From Winogradskyella eckloniae (GTDB lineage Bacteria; Bacteroidota; Bacteroidia; Flavobacteriales; Flavobacteriaceae), in contig NZ_JABRWP010000002.1 in assembly GCF_013249045.1 (NCBI RefSeq), forward strand, positions 248,001 to 312,000: a stretch of 64,000 nt of DNA. Direction: 5' to 3'. The translations under genes were made by a program, and so were the position numbers. Within the stretch, counting starts at the first letter, position 1, and each line of letters opens with the position of its first letter. Under the pieces are notes generated by a model. That model had not been told where the DNA came from, searched no databases, and saw only the letters and a list, made by a program, of their open reading frames with translations. Of the stretch, positions 31,258-39,957 are shown piece by piece.

Positions 31258-33645
31258 ATGAAAAATATAAATTTAGTTCTTGTATTGCTCTTTTCATTCA
31301 CGGCTTTAACGGCTCAAAATACCAATCGTATTTTTAAAAGTGCCGTAAAGCAAGGGTTAGATTTAAAAGTAGAAGTTAGTGATGGTTATTATATTATTAA
31401 ACCGTATTCTTCAAATGTAATAGAAACCACCTTTGTACCAGAAAATGAGTATTTCAAATCGCAATCTCATGCCGTTGTAGCAAAACCTTACAGTTCGTAT
31501 TTCGAAATGATAGATAGAGGTAATGATGTTTTATTAAAAACGAATGGTTTGTATGTTACCATAACAAAGCAACCGTTTCAAATTTCGTATTACTATAAAG
31601 ATAAATTTATAATTTCAGAGAAAGACGGTTATGTAAAACAAGATAGTTTAGAGATTCTTAAGTTTAATCTAGAAAAAGATGAGGTATTGTATGGAGGAGG
31701 TGCCAGAGCATTAGGAATGAACCGTCGAGGCAATCGATTACAACTCTACAATCGAGCGCATTATGGATACGAAACTCATAGTGAACTAATGAATTATACC
31801 ATGCCTATTGTGCTCTCTTCAAAACAATATATGTTGCATTTTGATAATGCGCCCATTGGCTTTTTAGATTTAGACAGTAAAGGGGATAATACGTTAACCT
31901 ATGAAACGATTTCTGGCCGTAAAACCTATCAGATTGTCGTAGGTGATTCTTGGTTAGATATGGTAGATGTTTATACAGATTTAACAGGAAAACAGCCAAT
32001 GTTACCTCGTTGGGCATTAGGTAATTTTTCGAGTCGTTTTGGATACCATTCTCAAGAAGAAGTAGAAAAAACAATTGAAAAATTTAAAGCACAAAAAATT
32101 CCGGTAGATGCTATTATACTCGATTTGTATTGGTTTGGTAAAGCGTTAAAAGGAACGATGGGTAATTTAGAAGTATTTAGAGATTCCTTTCCAGATTTTG
32201 AAGGCATGGTTAAGCGGCTCAACAGTAAAGGGGTAAAAACCATAACCATAACAGAACCGTTTATTTTAACCAGTTCTAAAAAGTGGGATGAAGCTGTAGA
32301 AAAAGGAATTTTAGCAAAAAAATATGATGGTAGTCCTGCCACATACGATTTTTATTTTGGCAATACAGGCCTCATTGATATTTATAATCCAGATGGTGAA
32401 AAGTGGTTCTGGACGATCTATAAAGAATTAGCAGATAAAGGTGTTTCAGGCGTTTGGGGAGATTTGGGAGAACCAGAGGTGCATCCAGATTGGGTACTGC
32501 ATAAATCAGGTACTGCTAATGAAGTTCATAATATTTATGGACACGATTGGGCGCGATTAATTTTTGAAGGGTACCAACGCGATTTTCCTAACAAAAGACC
32601 ATTTATTTTAATGCGAGCCGGATATTCGGGTTCACAACGTTTTGGAATGGTACCTTGGTCTGGTGACGTGAATAGAACTTGGGGAGGTCTACAATCTCAG
32701 CCAGAAATTGCATTGCAAATGGGTATGCAAGGCTTATCATATATGCATAGTGATTTAGGTGGTTTTGCAGGTGCTAATTTAGATGATGAACTCTATGTAC
32801 GTTGGTTACAATATGGTGTTTTTAATCCTATTTATAGGCCTCATGCTCAAGAGGACGTACCAAGTGAACCGGTCTTTAGAGGCGCAAAAGCAAGGGAACT
32901 CGCAAAAGAAGCGATTGAGTTGCGTTACAAATTATTACCCTACAATTACAATTTGATGTATGAAAATAATCAATATGGTAAACCCTTAATGCGTCCATTA
33001 TTTTTTGAAGAATCTAATAATAAAGATTTATATACGTATTCAAAAACCTATTTATGGGGAAACGATATTTTGGTATCGCCTGTTCTACAAGCTGAAATTA
33101 AAACACAAGATGTGTATTTTCCTTCAGATAATGTTTGGTTCAATTATTATACGGACAGCAAAGTAAAAGGTGGACAAACTAAAACCGTAGCATTAGATGA
33201 GCAATCAATTCCTACTTATATAAGAGCAGGTGCATTTATTCCGAGTATTAATGTGATTCAAACCACAGAAAAATATGATGATGCAATGTATAAAATCGAT
33301 TATTATCACGATACATCTGTACTAACATCACGTAGAGAAATTTATAATGACGATGGTCAATCTGCAAACGCATTATTAAACGAAAATTATGAGATTTTAA
33401 GGTTTGAGATGACTACCAAAGGCGCTACATTAGAATTTAAAATATCCGATAAAACAGGGAAAAATTTTAGTCCTAAATCAAGACTATTTTATTTAACCAT
33501 TCATGGTTTAGAAAAAAAGCCAAAACGAGTTTATGTAGGTAAACACACGGATTTTGATTGGTCTGAAACCTCTAAAACAGCGCGAATTCCTGTAGAAAGA
33601 ATCACAGGGGAAACCACACAGGTTTTGGTAAAAATTAAAAAATAA
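31258..33645 (+). CDS. GH31 alpha-glucosidase
   Basis: This 795-residue protein has a Sec signal ending around Ala19/Gln20 (TALTAQ). The N-terminal beta domain holds YGGGARALGMNRRG. The barrel includes LPRWALGNFSSRFGY, DLYWFG, GVWGDLGEPEV with nucleophile D402, RAGYSGSQRFGMVPWSGD with acid/base D470 (core PWSGD), and DLGGFAGANLDDELYVRWLQ (core DLGGFAG...RWLQ). Later RPHAQEDVPSEP and the C-terminal beta domains complete it. It releases glucose from non-reducing ends of maltodextrins in the periplasm. Other alpha-linked substrates remain possible. Confidence 0.93.
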   Translation: MKNINLVLVLLFSFTALTAQNTNRIFKSAVKQGLDLKVEVSDGYYIIKPYSSNVIETTFVPENEYFKSQSHAVVAKPYSSYFEMIDRGNDVLLKTNGLYVTITKQPFQISYYYKDKFIISEKDGYVKQDSLEILKFNLEKDEVLYGGGARALGMNRRGNRLQLYNRAHYGYETHSELMNYTMPIVLSSKQYMLHFDNAPIGFLDLDSKGDNTLTYETISGRKTYQIVVGDSWLDMVDVYTDLTGKQPMLPRWALGNFSSRFGYHSQEEVEKTIEKFKAQKIPVDAIILDLYWFGKALKGTMGNLEVFRDSFPDFEGMVKRLNSKGVKTITITEPFILTSSKKWDEAVEKGILAKKYDGSPATYDFYFGNTGLIDIYNPDGEKWFWTIYKELADKGVSGVWGDLGEPEVHPDWVLHKSGTANEVHNIYGHDWARLIFEGYQRDFPNKRPFILMRAGYSGSQRFGMVPWSGDVNRTWGGLQSQPEIALQMGMQGLSYMHSDLGGFAGANLDDELYVRWLQYGVFNPIYRPHAQEDVPSEPVFRGAKARELAKEAIELRYKLLPYNYNLMYENNQYGKPLMRPLFFEESNNKDLYTYSKTYLWGNDILVSPVLQAEIKTQDVYFPSDNVWFNYYTDSKVKGGQTKTVALDEQSIPTYIRAGAFIPSINVIQTTEKYDDAMYKIDYYHDTSVLTSRREIYNDDGQSANALLNENYEILRFEMTTKGATLEFKISDKTGKNFSPKSRLFYLTIHGLEKKPKRVYVGKHTDFDWSETSKTARIPVERITGETTQVLVKIKK

Positions 33646-33650
33646 ACTAA

Positions 33651-35549
33651 ATGAAAGGGATTAAAAAAATCACAATACTAATAGTTATCTTTAGCTTTTT
33701 AGGATGTAAAAATGATACAAAAGATAATGCTACAGTACCAAGTTATAGCACTACGGAAATAAAACAAAACATGAAGAAAAAAGAAGTTGTTTACCAAGTA
33801 TTTACACGTTTATTTGGCAATACAAATACTACCAATAAGCCTTGGGGGACTAAAGCGGAAAATGGCGTTGGCAAATTCAATGATTTTACAGCTAAAGCCT
33901 TACAGGAGATAAAGGACTTAGGTGTAACGCATATATGGTATACAGGTGTGCCACATCATGATGTTATTACAGATTATACCGAGTATGGAATTTCTAATGA
34001 TGATCCAGATATTGTAAAAGGTAGAGCTGGTTCACCATATGCAGTAAAAGATTACTATAACGTTAATCCTGATTTAGCGGTTAATGTAGAACAAAGATTA
34101 GAAGAGTTTGAAGCTTTAATTGAGCGCTCGCACAAGGCAGGTTTAAAGGTCATAATTGATATTGTGCCCAATCATGTTGCACGAAATTATCAAAGTTTAA
34201 CCAATCCTGAAGGTGTTACCGATTTTGGAGCAGAAGATGATCAAACTAAAACGTACGCTGTAAATAATAATTTCTATTACAATCCAGGTGAAGCGTTTAA
34301 AGTACCAGAGTGGAAACATGGTTATCAGCCATTAGGTGGTGAACAAACAAATATGGCAGATCATAAGTTTGAAGAAATTCCGGCAAAATGGACAGGTAAT
34401 GGTTCTAGAGCATCACAACCAGATATTAATGATTGGTACGAAACGGTAAAGATAAATTATGGCATTAGTCCAGAAGGTAGAAAAGATTTTGCCGAATTAC
34501 CAGAAGGGTTTGACCATGCAGATTATAAAAAGCACTTTGAGTTTTGGAACGATAAAACGGTACCAAGTTCTTGGACAAAATTTAAAGATATTGCCTTGTA
34601 TTGGACCGCAAAAGGTGTAGATGGATTCCGCTATGATATGGCAGAAATGGTTCCGGTAGAATTTTGGAGTTTTATGAATTCTCATATAAAAATGAAAAAT
34701 CCTGATGCTTTTTTATTAGCTGAGGTCTATAATCCTAGTTTATATAGAGATTACATTAAGAAAGGTAAAATGGACTATTTGTATGATAAAGTTCAGTTGT
34801 ATGATACCCTTAAACATGTGATGCAAGGTCATGGAAGTACAGATAATATTCCGCCAATTTTAAGTGATTTAAGTGATATTGAACATCATATGCTTCATTT
34901 TTTAGAAAATCATGATGAGCAACGTATAGCAAGTCCAGATTTTGCAGGTAACGCAGCCAAAGGTAAACCAGCAATGGTTGTATCTGCGACCTCGTCTACT
35001 GCGCCAACTATGATTTATTTTGGACAAGAATTTGGTGAACCAGGCGCGGAAGATTTAGGTTTTGGAGACCCAACGAGAACATCAATTTTTGATTATGGGT
35101 CAGTACCAACGCAAGTCCGTTGGGTAAATCATAAAAAGTTTGATGGAGGACAATCCACAGAAGAAGAAAAGGCATTACGTGATTTTTACAAACGCCTTTT
35201 AAATTTTACGATTAATAGCTCGGCTTTAATGGGGAATTATCAAGATATTCAGCATTACAATCATCAAAATACAGAGTGGTATAATGATAAAGTGTTGTCG
35301 TTTGTGCGTTGGAGTGCTGATGAAAAACTCATTATTATTTCCAATTTTAATGCCGAGCACACTTATGGATTTGAGTTACAATTGCCAGAAGATTTAGTTC
35401 AAAAACTTCAACTTATAGATGGTGAGTATGTCGTAAAGGATCAGTTGTATAATGCATACACTTCACAATTAAAAGTTGAAAACGGTAAAGCGGAAGTACG
35501 GATAGATATTAAACCCTTAGAGTCTTTTATTTTAAAAATTGAAATATAA
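33651..35549 (+). CDS. GH13 alpha-amylase lipoprotein (first of pair)
   Basis: A lipoprotein signal ends at Cys19 (FSFLGC). The GH13 barrel begins EVVYQVFTRLFGN, and has DIVPNH (170-175), GFRYD with nucleophile D329, LLAEV with acid E358, and LENHD with D422. An insert of about 100 residues between regions I and II (VPEWKHGYQPLGG to DYKKHFEFWN) distinguishes it from its neighbour. A C-terminal beta domain carries the strands VLSFVRWSADEKLIIISNF, core LIIISNF. It lies 5 bp after the GH31 gene. Membrane anchoring suggests action on imported oligosaccharides or at the surface. Confidence 0.92.
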   Translation: MKGIKKITILIVIFSFLGCKNDTKDNATVPSYSTTEIKQNMKKKEVVYQVFTRLFGNTNTTNKPWGTKAENGVGKFNDFTAKALQEIKDLGVTHIWYTGVPHHDVITDYTEYGISNDDPDIVKGRAGSPYAVKDYYNVNPDLAVNVEQRLEEFEALIERSHKAGLKVIIDIVPNHVARNYQSLTNPEGVTDFGAEDDQTKTYAVNNNFYYNPGEAFKVPEWKHGYQPLGGEQTNMADHKFEEIPAKWTGNGSRASQPDINDWYETVKINYGISPEGRKDFAELPEGFDHADYKKHFEFWNDKTVPSSWTKFKDIALYWTAKGVDGFRYDMAEMVPVEFWSFMNSHIKMKNPDAFLLAEVYNPSLYRDYIKKGKMDYLYDKVQLYDTLKHVMQGHGSTDNIPPILSDLSDIEHHMLHFLENHDEQRIASPDFAGNAAKGKPAMVVSATSSTAPTMIYFGQEFGEPGAEDLGFGDPTRTSIFDYGSVPTQVRWVNHKKFDGGQSTEEEKALRDFYKRLLNFTINSSALMGNYQDIQHYNHQNTEWYNDKVLSFVRWSADEKLIIISNFNAEHTYGFELQLPEDLVQKLQLIDGEYVVKDQLYNAYTSQLKVENGKAEVRIDIKPLESFILKIEI

Positions 35550-35560
35550 AAACTAAAATC

Positions 35561-35579
35561 CCTAAACCATTTAGGTTTA
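35561..35579 (+). promoter_or_regulatory. Short intercistronic hairpin upstream of second GH13
   Basis: CCTAAA (35561-35566) can pair with TTTAGG (35570-35575), or alternatively TAAACC (35563-35568) with GGTTTA (35574-35579). The pair of mutually exclusive 6-bp stems ends 15-20 nt before the ATG at 35595. Confidence 0.3.
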
Positions 35580-35594
35580 AAACCAAAAACAACA

Positions 35595-37271
35595 ATGAAA
35601 AAACTAATTTTATTCACCTTAATTCTTGTCATTTTGAGTTGTAAAAATAAAGCAGCAGAAAATAGAATCATTTTAGAGGCTTCTACTGAAACGACCGAAA
35701 TTCCATTTGTTTGGGAAGGTGCTAATCTTTATTTTTTATTAACTGACCGATTTAATAATGGAGACGTTTCTAATGATGTCAATTTCAATAGAACAAAAAA
35801 AACAGCAAAACTTAGAGGTTTTAAAGGAGGCGATATTAAAGGTGTTACACAAAAGATTAAAGAAGGATATTTCACGGATTTAGGTGTTAATGCTATTTGG
35901 ATGACACCAATTGTTGAGCAGATCCATGGTGGTACAGATGAAGGTACAGGAGTAACCTACGGTTTTCATGGGTATTGGGCAAAAGATTGGACTAAGATAG
36001 ATCCTAATTTTGGGACTAAAGAAGATTTGCACGAGTTGGTAACAGAAGCACATGCTAGAGGAATTAGAATTGTTTTAGATGCTGTAATAAATCATACAGG
36101 TCCTGTTACAGAAAAAGATCCTGTTTGGCCAAGTGAATGGGTAAGAACAAATCCACAATGTACATATGATACCTATGAAAATACCATAAGTTGTACATTG
36201 GTGGCTAATTTACCTGATATAAGAACAGATAGTAATGACCATGTAGAATTACCACCACAGTTGGTAGAAAAGTGGAAGTCAGAAGGTCGGTATGAAAAAG
36301 AAATTAATGAGCTTAATGCTTTTTTTGAGCGAACAGGACATCCTAGAGCACCACGTTTTTATATCATGAAATGGCTAACGGATTACATTACAGAATTTGG
36401 AATAGATGGTTATAGAGTAGATACTGTAAAACATGTTGAAGAGTATGTGTGGACAGAATTTAAAGTAGAATGTGACTATGCCTTTGGAGAATACAAAAAG
36501 AATAACGCAGATAAAGTAATAGATGACAATGATTTTTATCTTGTAGGAGAAGTCTATAATTATGGCGTAAGCACAGGTCAAGAATTCGATTTTGGAGACA
36601 AAAAAGTAAATTATTTTGATCCACCAAGTTTTCAGAGCCTAATAAACTTTGAATTCAAATATAATTCTAAAGACAAGGATTATGAAGATCTGTTTAAGCA
36701 TTATCACACAGTCTTACATAATGATTTAAAAGGTTTTGGTACATTAAATTATTTAAGCTCACATGATGATGGTAGACCATTTGATGCGCAACGAAAAAAG
36801 CCATTTGAAACCGCGAATAAATTATTATTAGCTCCTGGTGCTTCTCAGATCTATTATGGAGATGAGTCTTCAAGATCACTCATAATTCCGGGAACAGAAG
36901 GTGATGCTACGTTACGTTCAATGATGAATTGGGATTCTATTGCTAAAAGAAAACGTACAAAAGATGTTTTATCTCATTGGCAAAAATTAGGACAATTTAG
37001 AGCAAAACATCCAGCAATAGGAGCAGGTATGCATCAAATGATTACCGCTTCGCCATACTATTTCTATAGAAGTTATCAAAAAGACAACTTTAAGGATTTA
37101 GTAGTTGTAGGTTTAGACTTAAATAAAGGCAAGAAAGTTATTGATGTTTCAAAGGTTTATGAAGAACGCGTAAGGCTTAGAGACGCTTATTCTGGTCAGA
37201 AAGCAACGGTATTAAATGGGAAGATTACAATAGATTCAGAGTATAATGTTGTGCTTATAGAAAGGGAATAA
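35595..37271 (+). CDS. GH13 alpha-amylase lipoprotein (second of pair)
   Basis: A lipoprotein signal ends at Cys16 (LVILSC). The barrel starts ANLYFLLTDRFNNGD and GFKGGDIKGV and has DAVINH (162-167), GYRVD with nucleophile D276, LVGEV with acid E319, and SSHD with D391. The pair PQCTYDTYENTISC holds two cysteines that could form a disulfide, as expected for an exported protein. It is shorter than its neighbour (558 residues) and ends in a single beta domain. The difference in loops between the three operon GH13 enzymes suggests different chain-length or branch preference. Confidence 0.92.
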   Translation: MKKLILFTLILVILSCKNKAAENRIILEASTETTEIPFVWEGANLYFLLTDRFNNGDVSNDVNFNRTKKTAKLRGFKGGDIKGVTQKIKEGYFTDLGVNAIWMTPIVEQIHGGTDEGTGVTYGFHGYWAKDWTKIDPNFGTKEDLHELVTEAHARGIRIVLDAVINHTGPVTEKDPVWPSEWVRTNPQCTYDTYENTISCTLVANLPDIRTDSNDHVELPPQLVEKWKSEGRYEKEINELNAFFERTGHPRAPRFYIMKWLTDYITEFGIDGYRVDTVKHVEEYVWTEFKVECDYAFGEYKKNNADKVIDDNDFYLVGEVYNYGVSTGQEFDFGDKKVNYFDPPSFQSLINFEFKYNSKDKDYEDLFKHYHTVLHNDLKGFGTLNYLSSHDDGRPFDAQRKKPFETANKLLLAPGASQIYYGDESSRSLIIPGTEGDATLRSMMNWDSIAKRKRTKDVLSHWQKLGQFRAKHPAIGAGMHQMITASPYYFYRSYQKDNFKDLVVVGLDLNKGKKVIDVSKVYEERVRLRDAYSGQKATVLNGKITIDSEYNVVLIERE

Positions 37272-37296
37272 TTAATAGATATTTAAATTCAATATT

Positions 37297-39417
37297 ATGA
37301 AAATAAGAATTATTGTTATTACACTTTTATCCATCATCTTCTCTTGTCAAGGGAGTGAAAACATAGTAACAAATATAGCTTCGCCAAACAAAGCGGTAGA
37401 GGTAAATATTAATGTTAATTCTGAAGGCCGTCCTTTCTATGTTGTAACATATAATAATAAAGCAGTAGTAGATACATCTTATTTAGGTTTTGAGTTTAAA
37501 GATGTGCCTGACTTTAAGACAAATTTTAAAGTTAAGAAAACGGTCAGTTCTTCATTTAATGAAACCTGGCAAATGCCATGGGGAGAGCAGTTAGATGTTG
37601 TAAATAATTATAATGAATTAAACGTAACTCTACAAGAAACCAATGGTGCAGAACGGTTATTACAAATCATTTTTAAGGTCTATGATGATGGTATTGGTTT
37701 TAGATATGAATTCCCAGAACAACCTAAACTAAAAGGCGATATTTATATCACTGAAGAGCATACAGAATTTAACTTAACAGAAGACTATAAAACGTTTTGG
37801 ATTCCTGGTGATTGGGATATTTACGAGCATTTGTACAATACAACAAACTTATCAGAAATTGATGCTGTACAATTTGCAAACCATAAGAATCTGGCGCAAA
37901 CCTACATACCAGAAAATGCCGTAAATACGCCAGTTACAATGGTTGGTAAGGATGGTACGCATCTAAGTTTTCATGAAGCTGCTTTGATTGATTATTCGGG
38001 AATGACTTTAGCCGTAGATACTGTAAACTTAAACCTAAGAAGTAATTTAGTTGGGTCGGAAAATAGACCCTATAAAGTAAAGAAAACAATGCCTTTTAGT
38101 ACGCCATGGCGTACTATTCAAATTACAGATAATGCTCCAGATTTAATCGCATCTAAGCTTATTGTTAATTTAAACGAACCAAATAAACTAGGTGATGTTT
38201 CATGGTTTAAGCCTATGAAGTACACAGGTGTTTGGTGGGAAATGCATTTAGGAAAGTCGTCTTGGGACTACGGAATGACACAAGACATGAATACATGGAC
38301 CGATGGCGGAAAATCTCATGGAAAACATGGAGCAACAACAGAGAATGTGAAAAGATTTATTGATTTTTCTGCAAAAAATAATATTGGTGGTGTTTTAGTA
38401 GAAGGTTGGAATACTGGTTGGGAACATTGGATAGGCTTTGAAGATAGAGAAGGTGTTTTTGATTTCGTAACACCATATCCAGACTATGATTTAGACGATG
38501 TAACACAATATGCTAAGGCAAAAGGAGTAGAGATAATAATGCATCATGAAACCTCGGCAGCAACAGAGACTTATGAAAAACAACAAGATACAGCCTATGC
38601 TTTAATGCAAAAATATGGGATGCATAGTGTAAAATCTGGATACGTTGGTAAAATACTACCAAAGGGTGAGTATCATCATGGACAATATATGGTAAATCAA
38701 TATAATAATGCGGCAATAAAAGCTGCAAAATACCAGGTCGCTGTCAATGCACATGAGCCAATAAAAGCTACAGGATTGCGTAGAACATATCCTAATATTA
38801 TCTCTAGAGAAGGATTGCGTGGGCAAGAATTCAATGCATGGGCAAGCGATGGTGGCAATCCGCCAGAACATTTACCAATTGTAGCGTTTACAAGGATGTT
38901 GTCTGGTCCTATTGATTATACGCCAGGTATTTTTAATATAAAATTTAATGAATATAAAAAAGACAATCAGGTCAATACAACCATTGCTCAGCAATTGGCA
39001 TTGTATGTAGTAATTTATAGTCCTATACAAATGGCAGCAGATTTAGTGGAACATTATGAAGCTAATCCTAAACCTTTGCAGTTCATCAGAGATGTAGGTG
39101 TCAATTGGAAAAAAACACTTATTTTAAATGGCGAAGTTGGTGATTATGTGACTATTGCAAGACAAGAACGAGAAACAAATAATTGGTTTGTTGGTGGTAT
39201 TACAGATGAAATGTCTAGGACAATAGATCTCGAGTTTAGTTTTTTAGACAGTGACAAAACCTATGAAGCTATAATTTATAAAGATGGTAAAAATGCACAT
39301 TGGAATGACAACCCATTAGATCTTACCATTGAAAAAATAGAACTAAATACAAACTCAAAGCTCTCTATAGAACTTGCCGAAGGTGGTGGTTTTGCTTTGA
39401 GTATACTAACTAAATAA
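37297..39417 (+). CDS. susB: GH97 alpha-glucosidase (SusB-like, inverting type)
   Basis: A lipoprotein-type signal ends at Cys17 (LSIIFSC). The N-terminal beta-super-sandwich (about 20-290) starts with IASPNKAVEVNINVN. The barrel carries YTGVWWEMHLGKSSW, LVEGWNTGWEHW, and three acidic residues E418 (HHETSA), E487 (NAHEP) and E511 (GQE). Their spacing (69 and 24 residues) equals that of E439, E508 and E532 of Bacteroides SusB, the inverting GH97 set. It should release beta-glucose from alpha-glucosides in the periplasm. It lies 25 bp after the second GH13 gene. Confidence 0.94.
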   Translation: MKIRIIVITLLSIIFSCQGSENIVTNIASPNKAVEVNINVNSEGRPFYVVTYNNKAVVDTSYLGFEFKDVPDFKTNFKVKKTVSSSFNETWQMPWGEQLDVVNNYNELNVTLQETNGAERLLQIIFKVYDDGIGFRYEFPEQPKLKGDIYITEEHTEFNLTEDYKTFWIPGDWDIYEHLYNTTNLSEIDAVQFANHKNLAQTYIPENAVNTPVTMVGKDGTHLSFHEAALIDYSGMTLAVDTVNLNLRSNLVGSENRPYKVKKTMPFSTPWRTIQITDNAPDLIASKLIVNLNEPNKLGDVSWFKPMKYTGVWWEMHLGKSSWDYGMTQDMNTWTDGGKSHGKHGATTENVKRFIDFSAKNNIGGVLVEGWNTGWEHWIGFEDREGVFDFVTPYPDYDLDDVTQYAKAKGVEIIMHHETSAATETYEKQQDTAYALMQKYGMHSVKSGYVGKILPKGEYHHGQYMVNQYNNAAIKAAKYQVAVNAHEPIKATGLRRTYPNIISREGLRGQEFNAWASDGGNPPEHLPIVAFTRMLSGPIDYTPGIFNIKFNEYKKDNQVNTTIAQQLALYVVIYSPIQMAADLVEHYEANPKPLQFIRDVGVNWKKTLILNGEVGDYVTIARQERETNNWFVGGITDEMSRTIDLEFSFLDSDKTYEAIIYKDGKNAHWNDNPLDLTIEKIELNTNSKLSIELAEGGGFALSILTK

Positions 39418-39432
39418 TAACTAATATTAATT

Positions 39433-39912
39433 ATGAAAAATGTGATACTAGTACTAGTATTGGCACTGTGCTTTCATTGTGTTAATGCTCAAGTGGGTGT
39501 TGGTACTACCGACCCAAAAAGCACATTAGATATTAATGGCAATTTATCCATAAAAGTAGTAAGTTTAAACGGAGGGCCAATGGGTTCTGCCACACCTGTT
39601 GATGACGGTGTTTATCTAAATTTAACACCAACAACTGGAAATGAAGAATTTATTCTTCCTAATGCAACTTTAGTGCCTGGAAGAATTTATATATTAAGAA
39701 ATGTATCCGATTCAGAATCGGCCGTAATTTATTCCTATGGTTATGTGGCAGGTTTGGGAAATGGTGTAGAGTTTTATTCTGGTGATAGTAGAGCAAGTAC
39801 AAAATCGGTTACTATGACTGCAGATACTGCTGCTGATGGCAATGATGAAACTAAAACTTTAATCTTTATAAGTGATGGGTCTAATTGGACTTACGGACAG
39901 TTAGGATTTTAA
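39433..39912 (+). CDS. Small secreted surface protein of unknown function
   Basis: The 159 residues start with a Sec signal (LALCFHCVNAQ). The mature protein begins VGVGTTDPKSTLDINGNLSI, a motif seen at the start of many secreted Flavobacteriaceae proteins and tail-fibre-like beta repeats. The rest is beta-rich (EEFILPNATLVPGRIYILRN, core PGRIYILRN; LIFISDGSNWTYGQ). It ends the glucan operon 15 bp after GH97. It could be a surface adhesin or a cell-wall protein unrelated to starch that is read through from the operon. No catalytic motif is visible. Confidence 0.72.
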   Translation: MKNVILVLVLALCFHCVNAQVGVGTTDPKSTLDINGNLSIKVVSLNGGPMGSATPVDDGVYLNLTPTTGNEEFILPNATLVPGRIYILRNVSDSESAVIYSYGYVAGLGNGVEFYSGDSRASTKSVTMTADTAADGNDETKTLIFISDGSNWTYGQLGF

Positions 39913-39957
39913 TCGCAATTAGCGTATTTTTACTTTAGATATAGATTCATGTAAGCT

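Noticed and set aside
39913..39957. CGC-AATTA-GCG plus T-rich stretch as a terminator after the glucan operon
   Set aside because: The stem has only three pairs, too weak to call.
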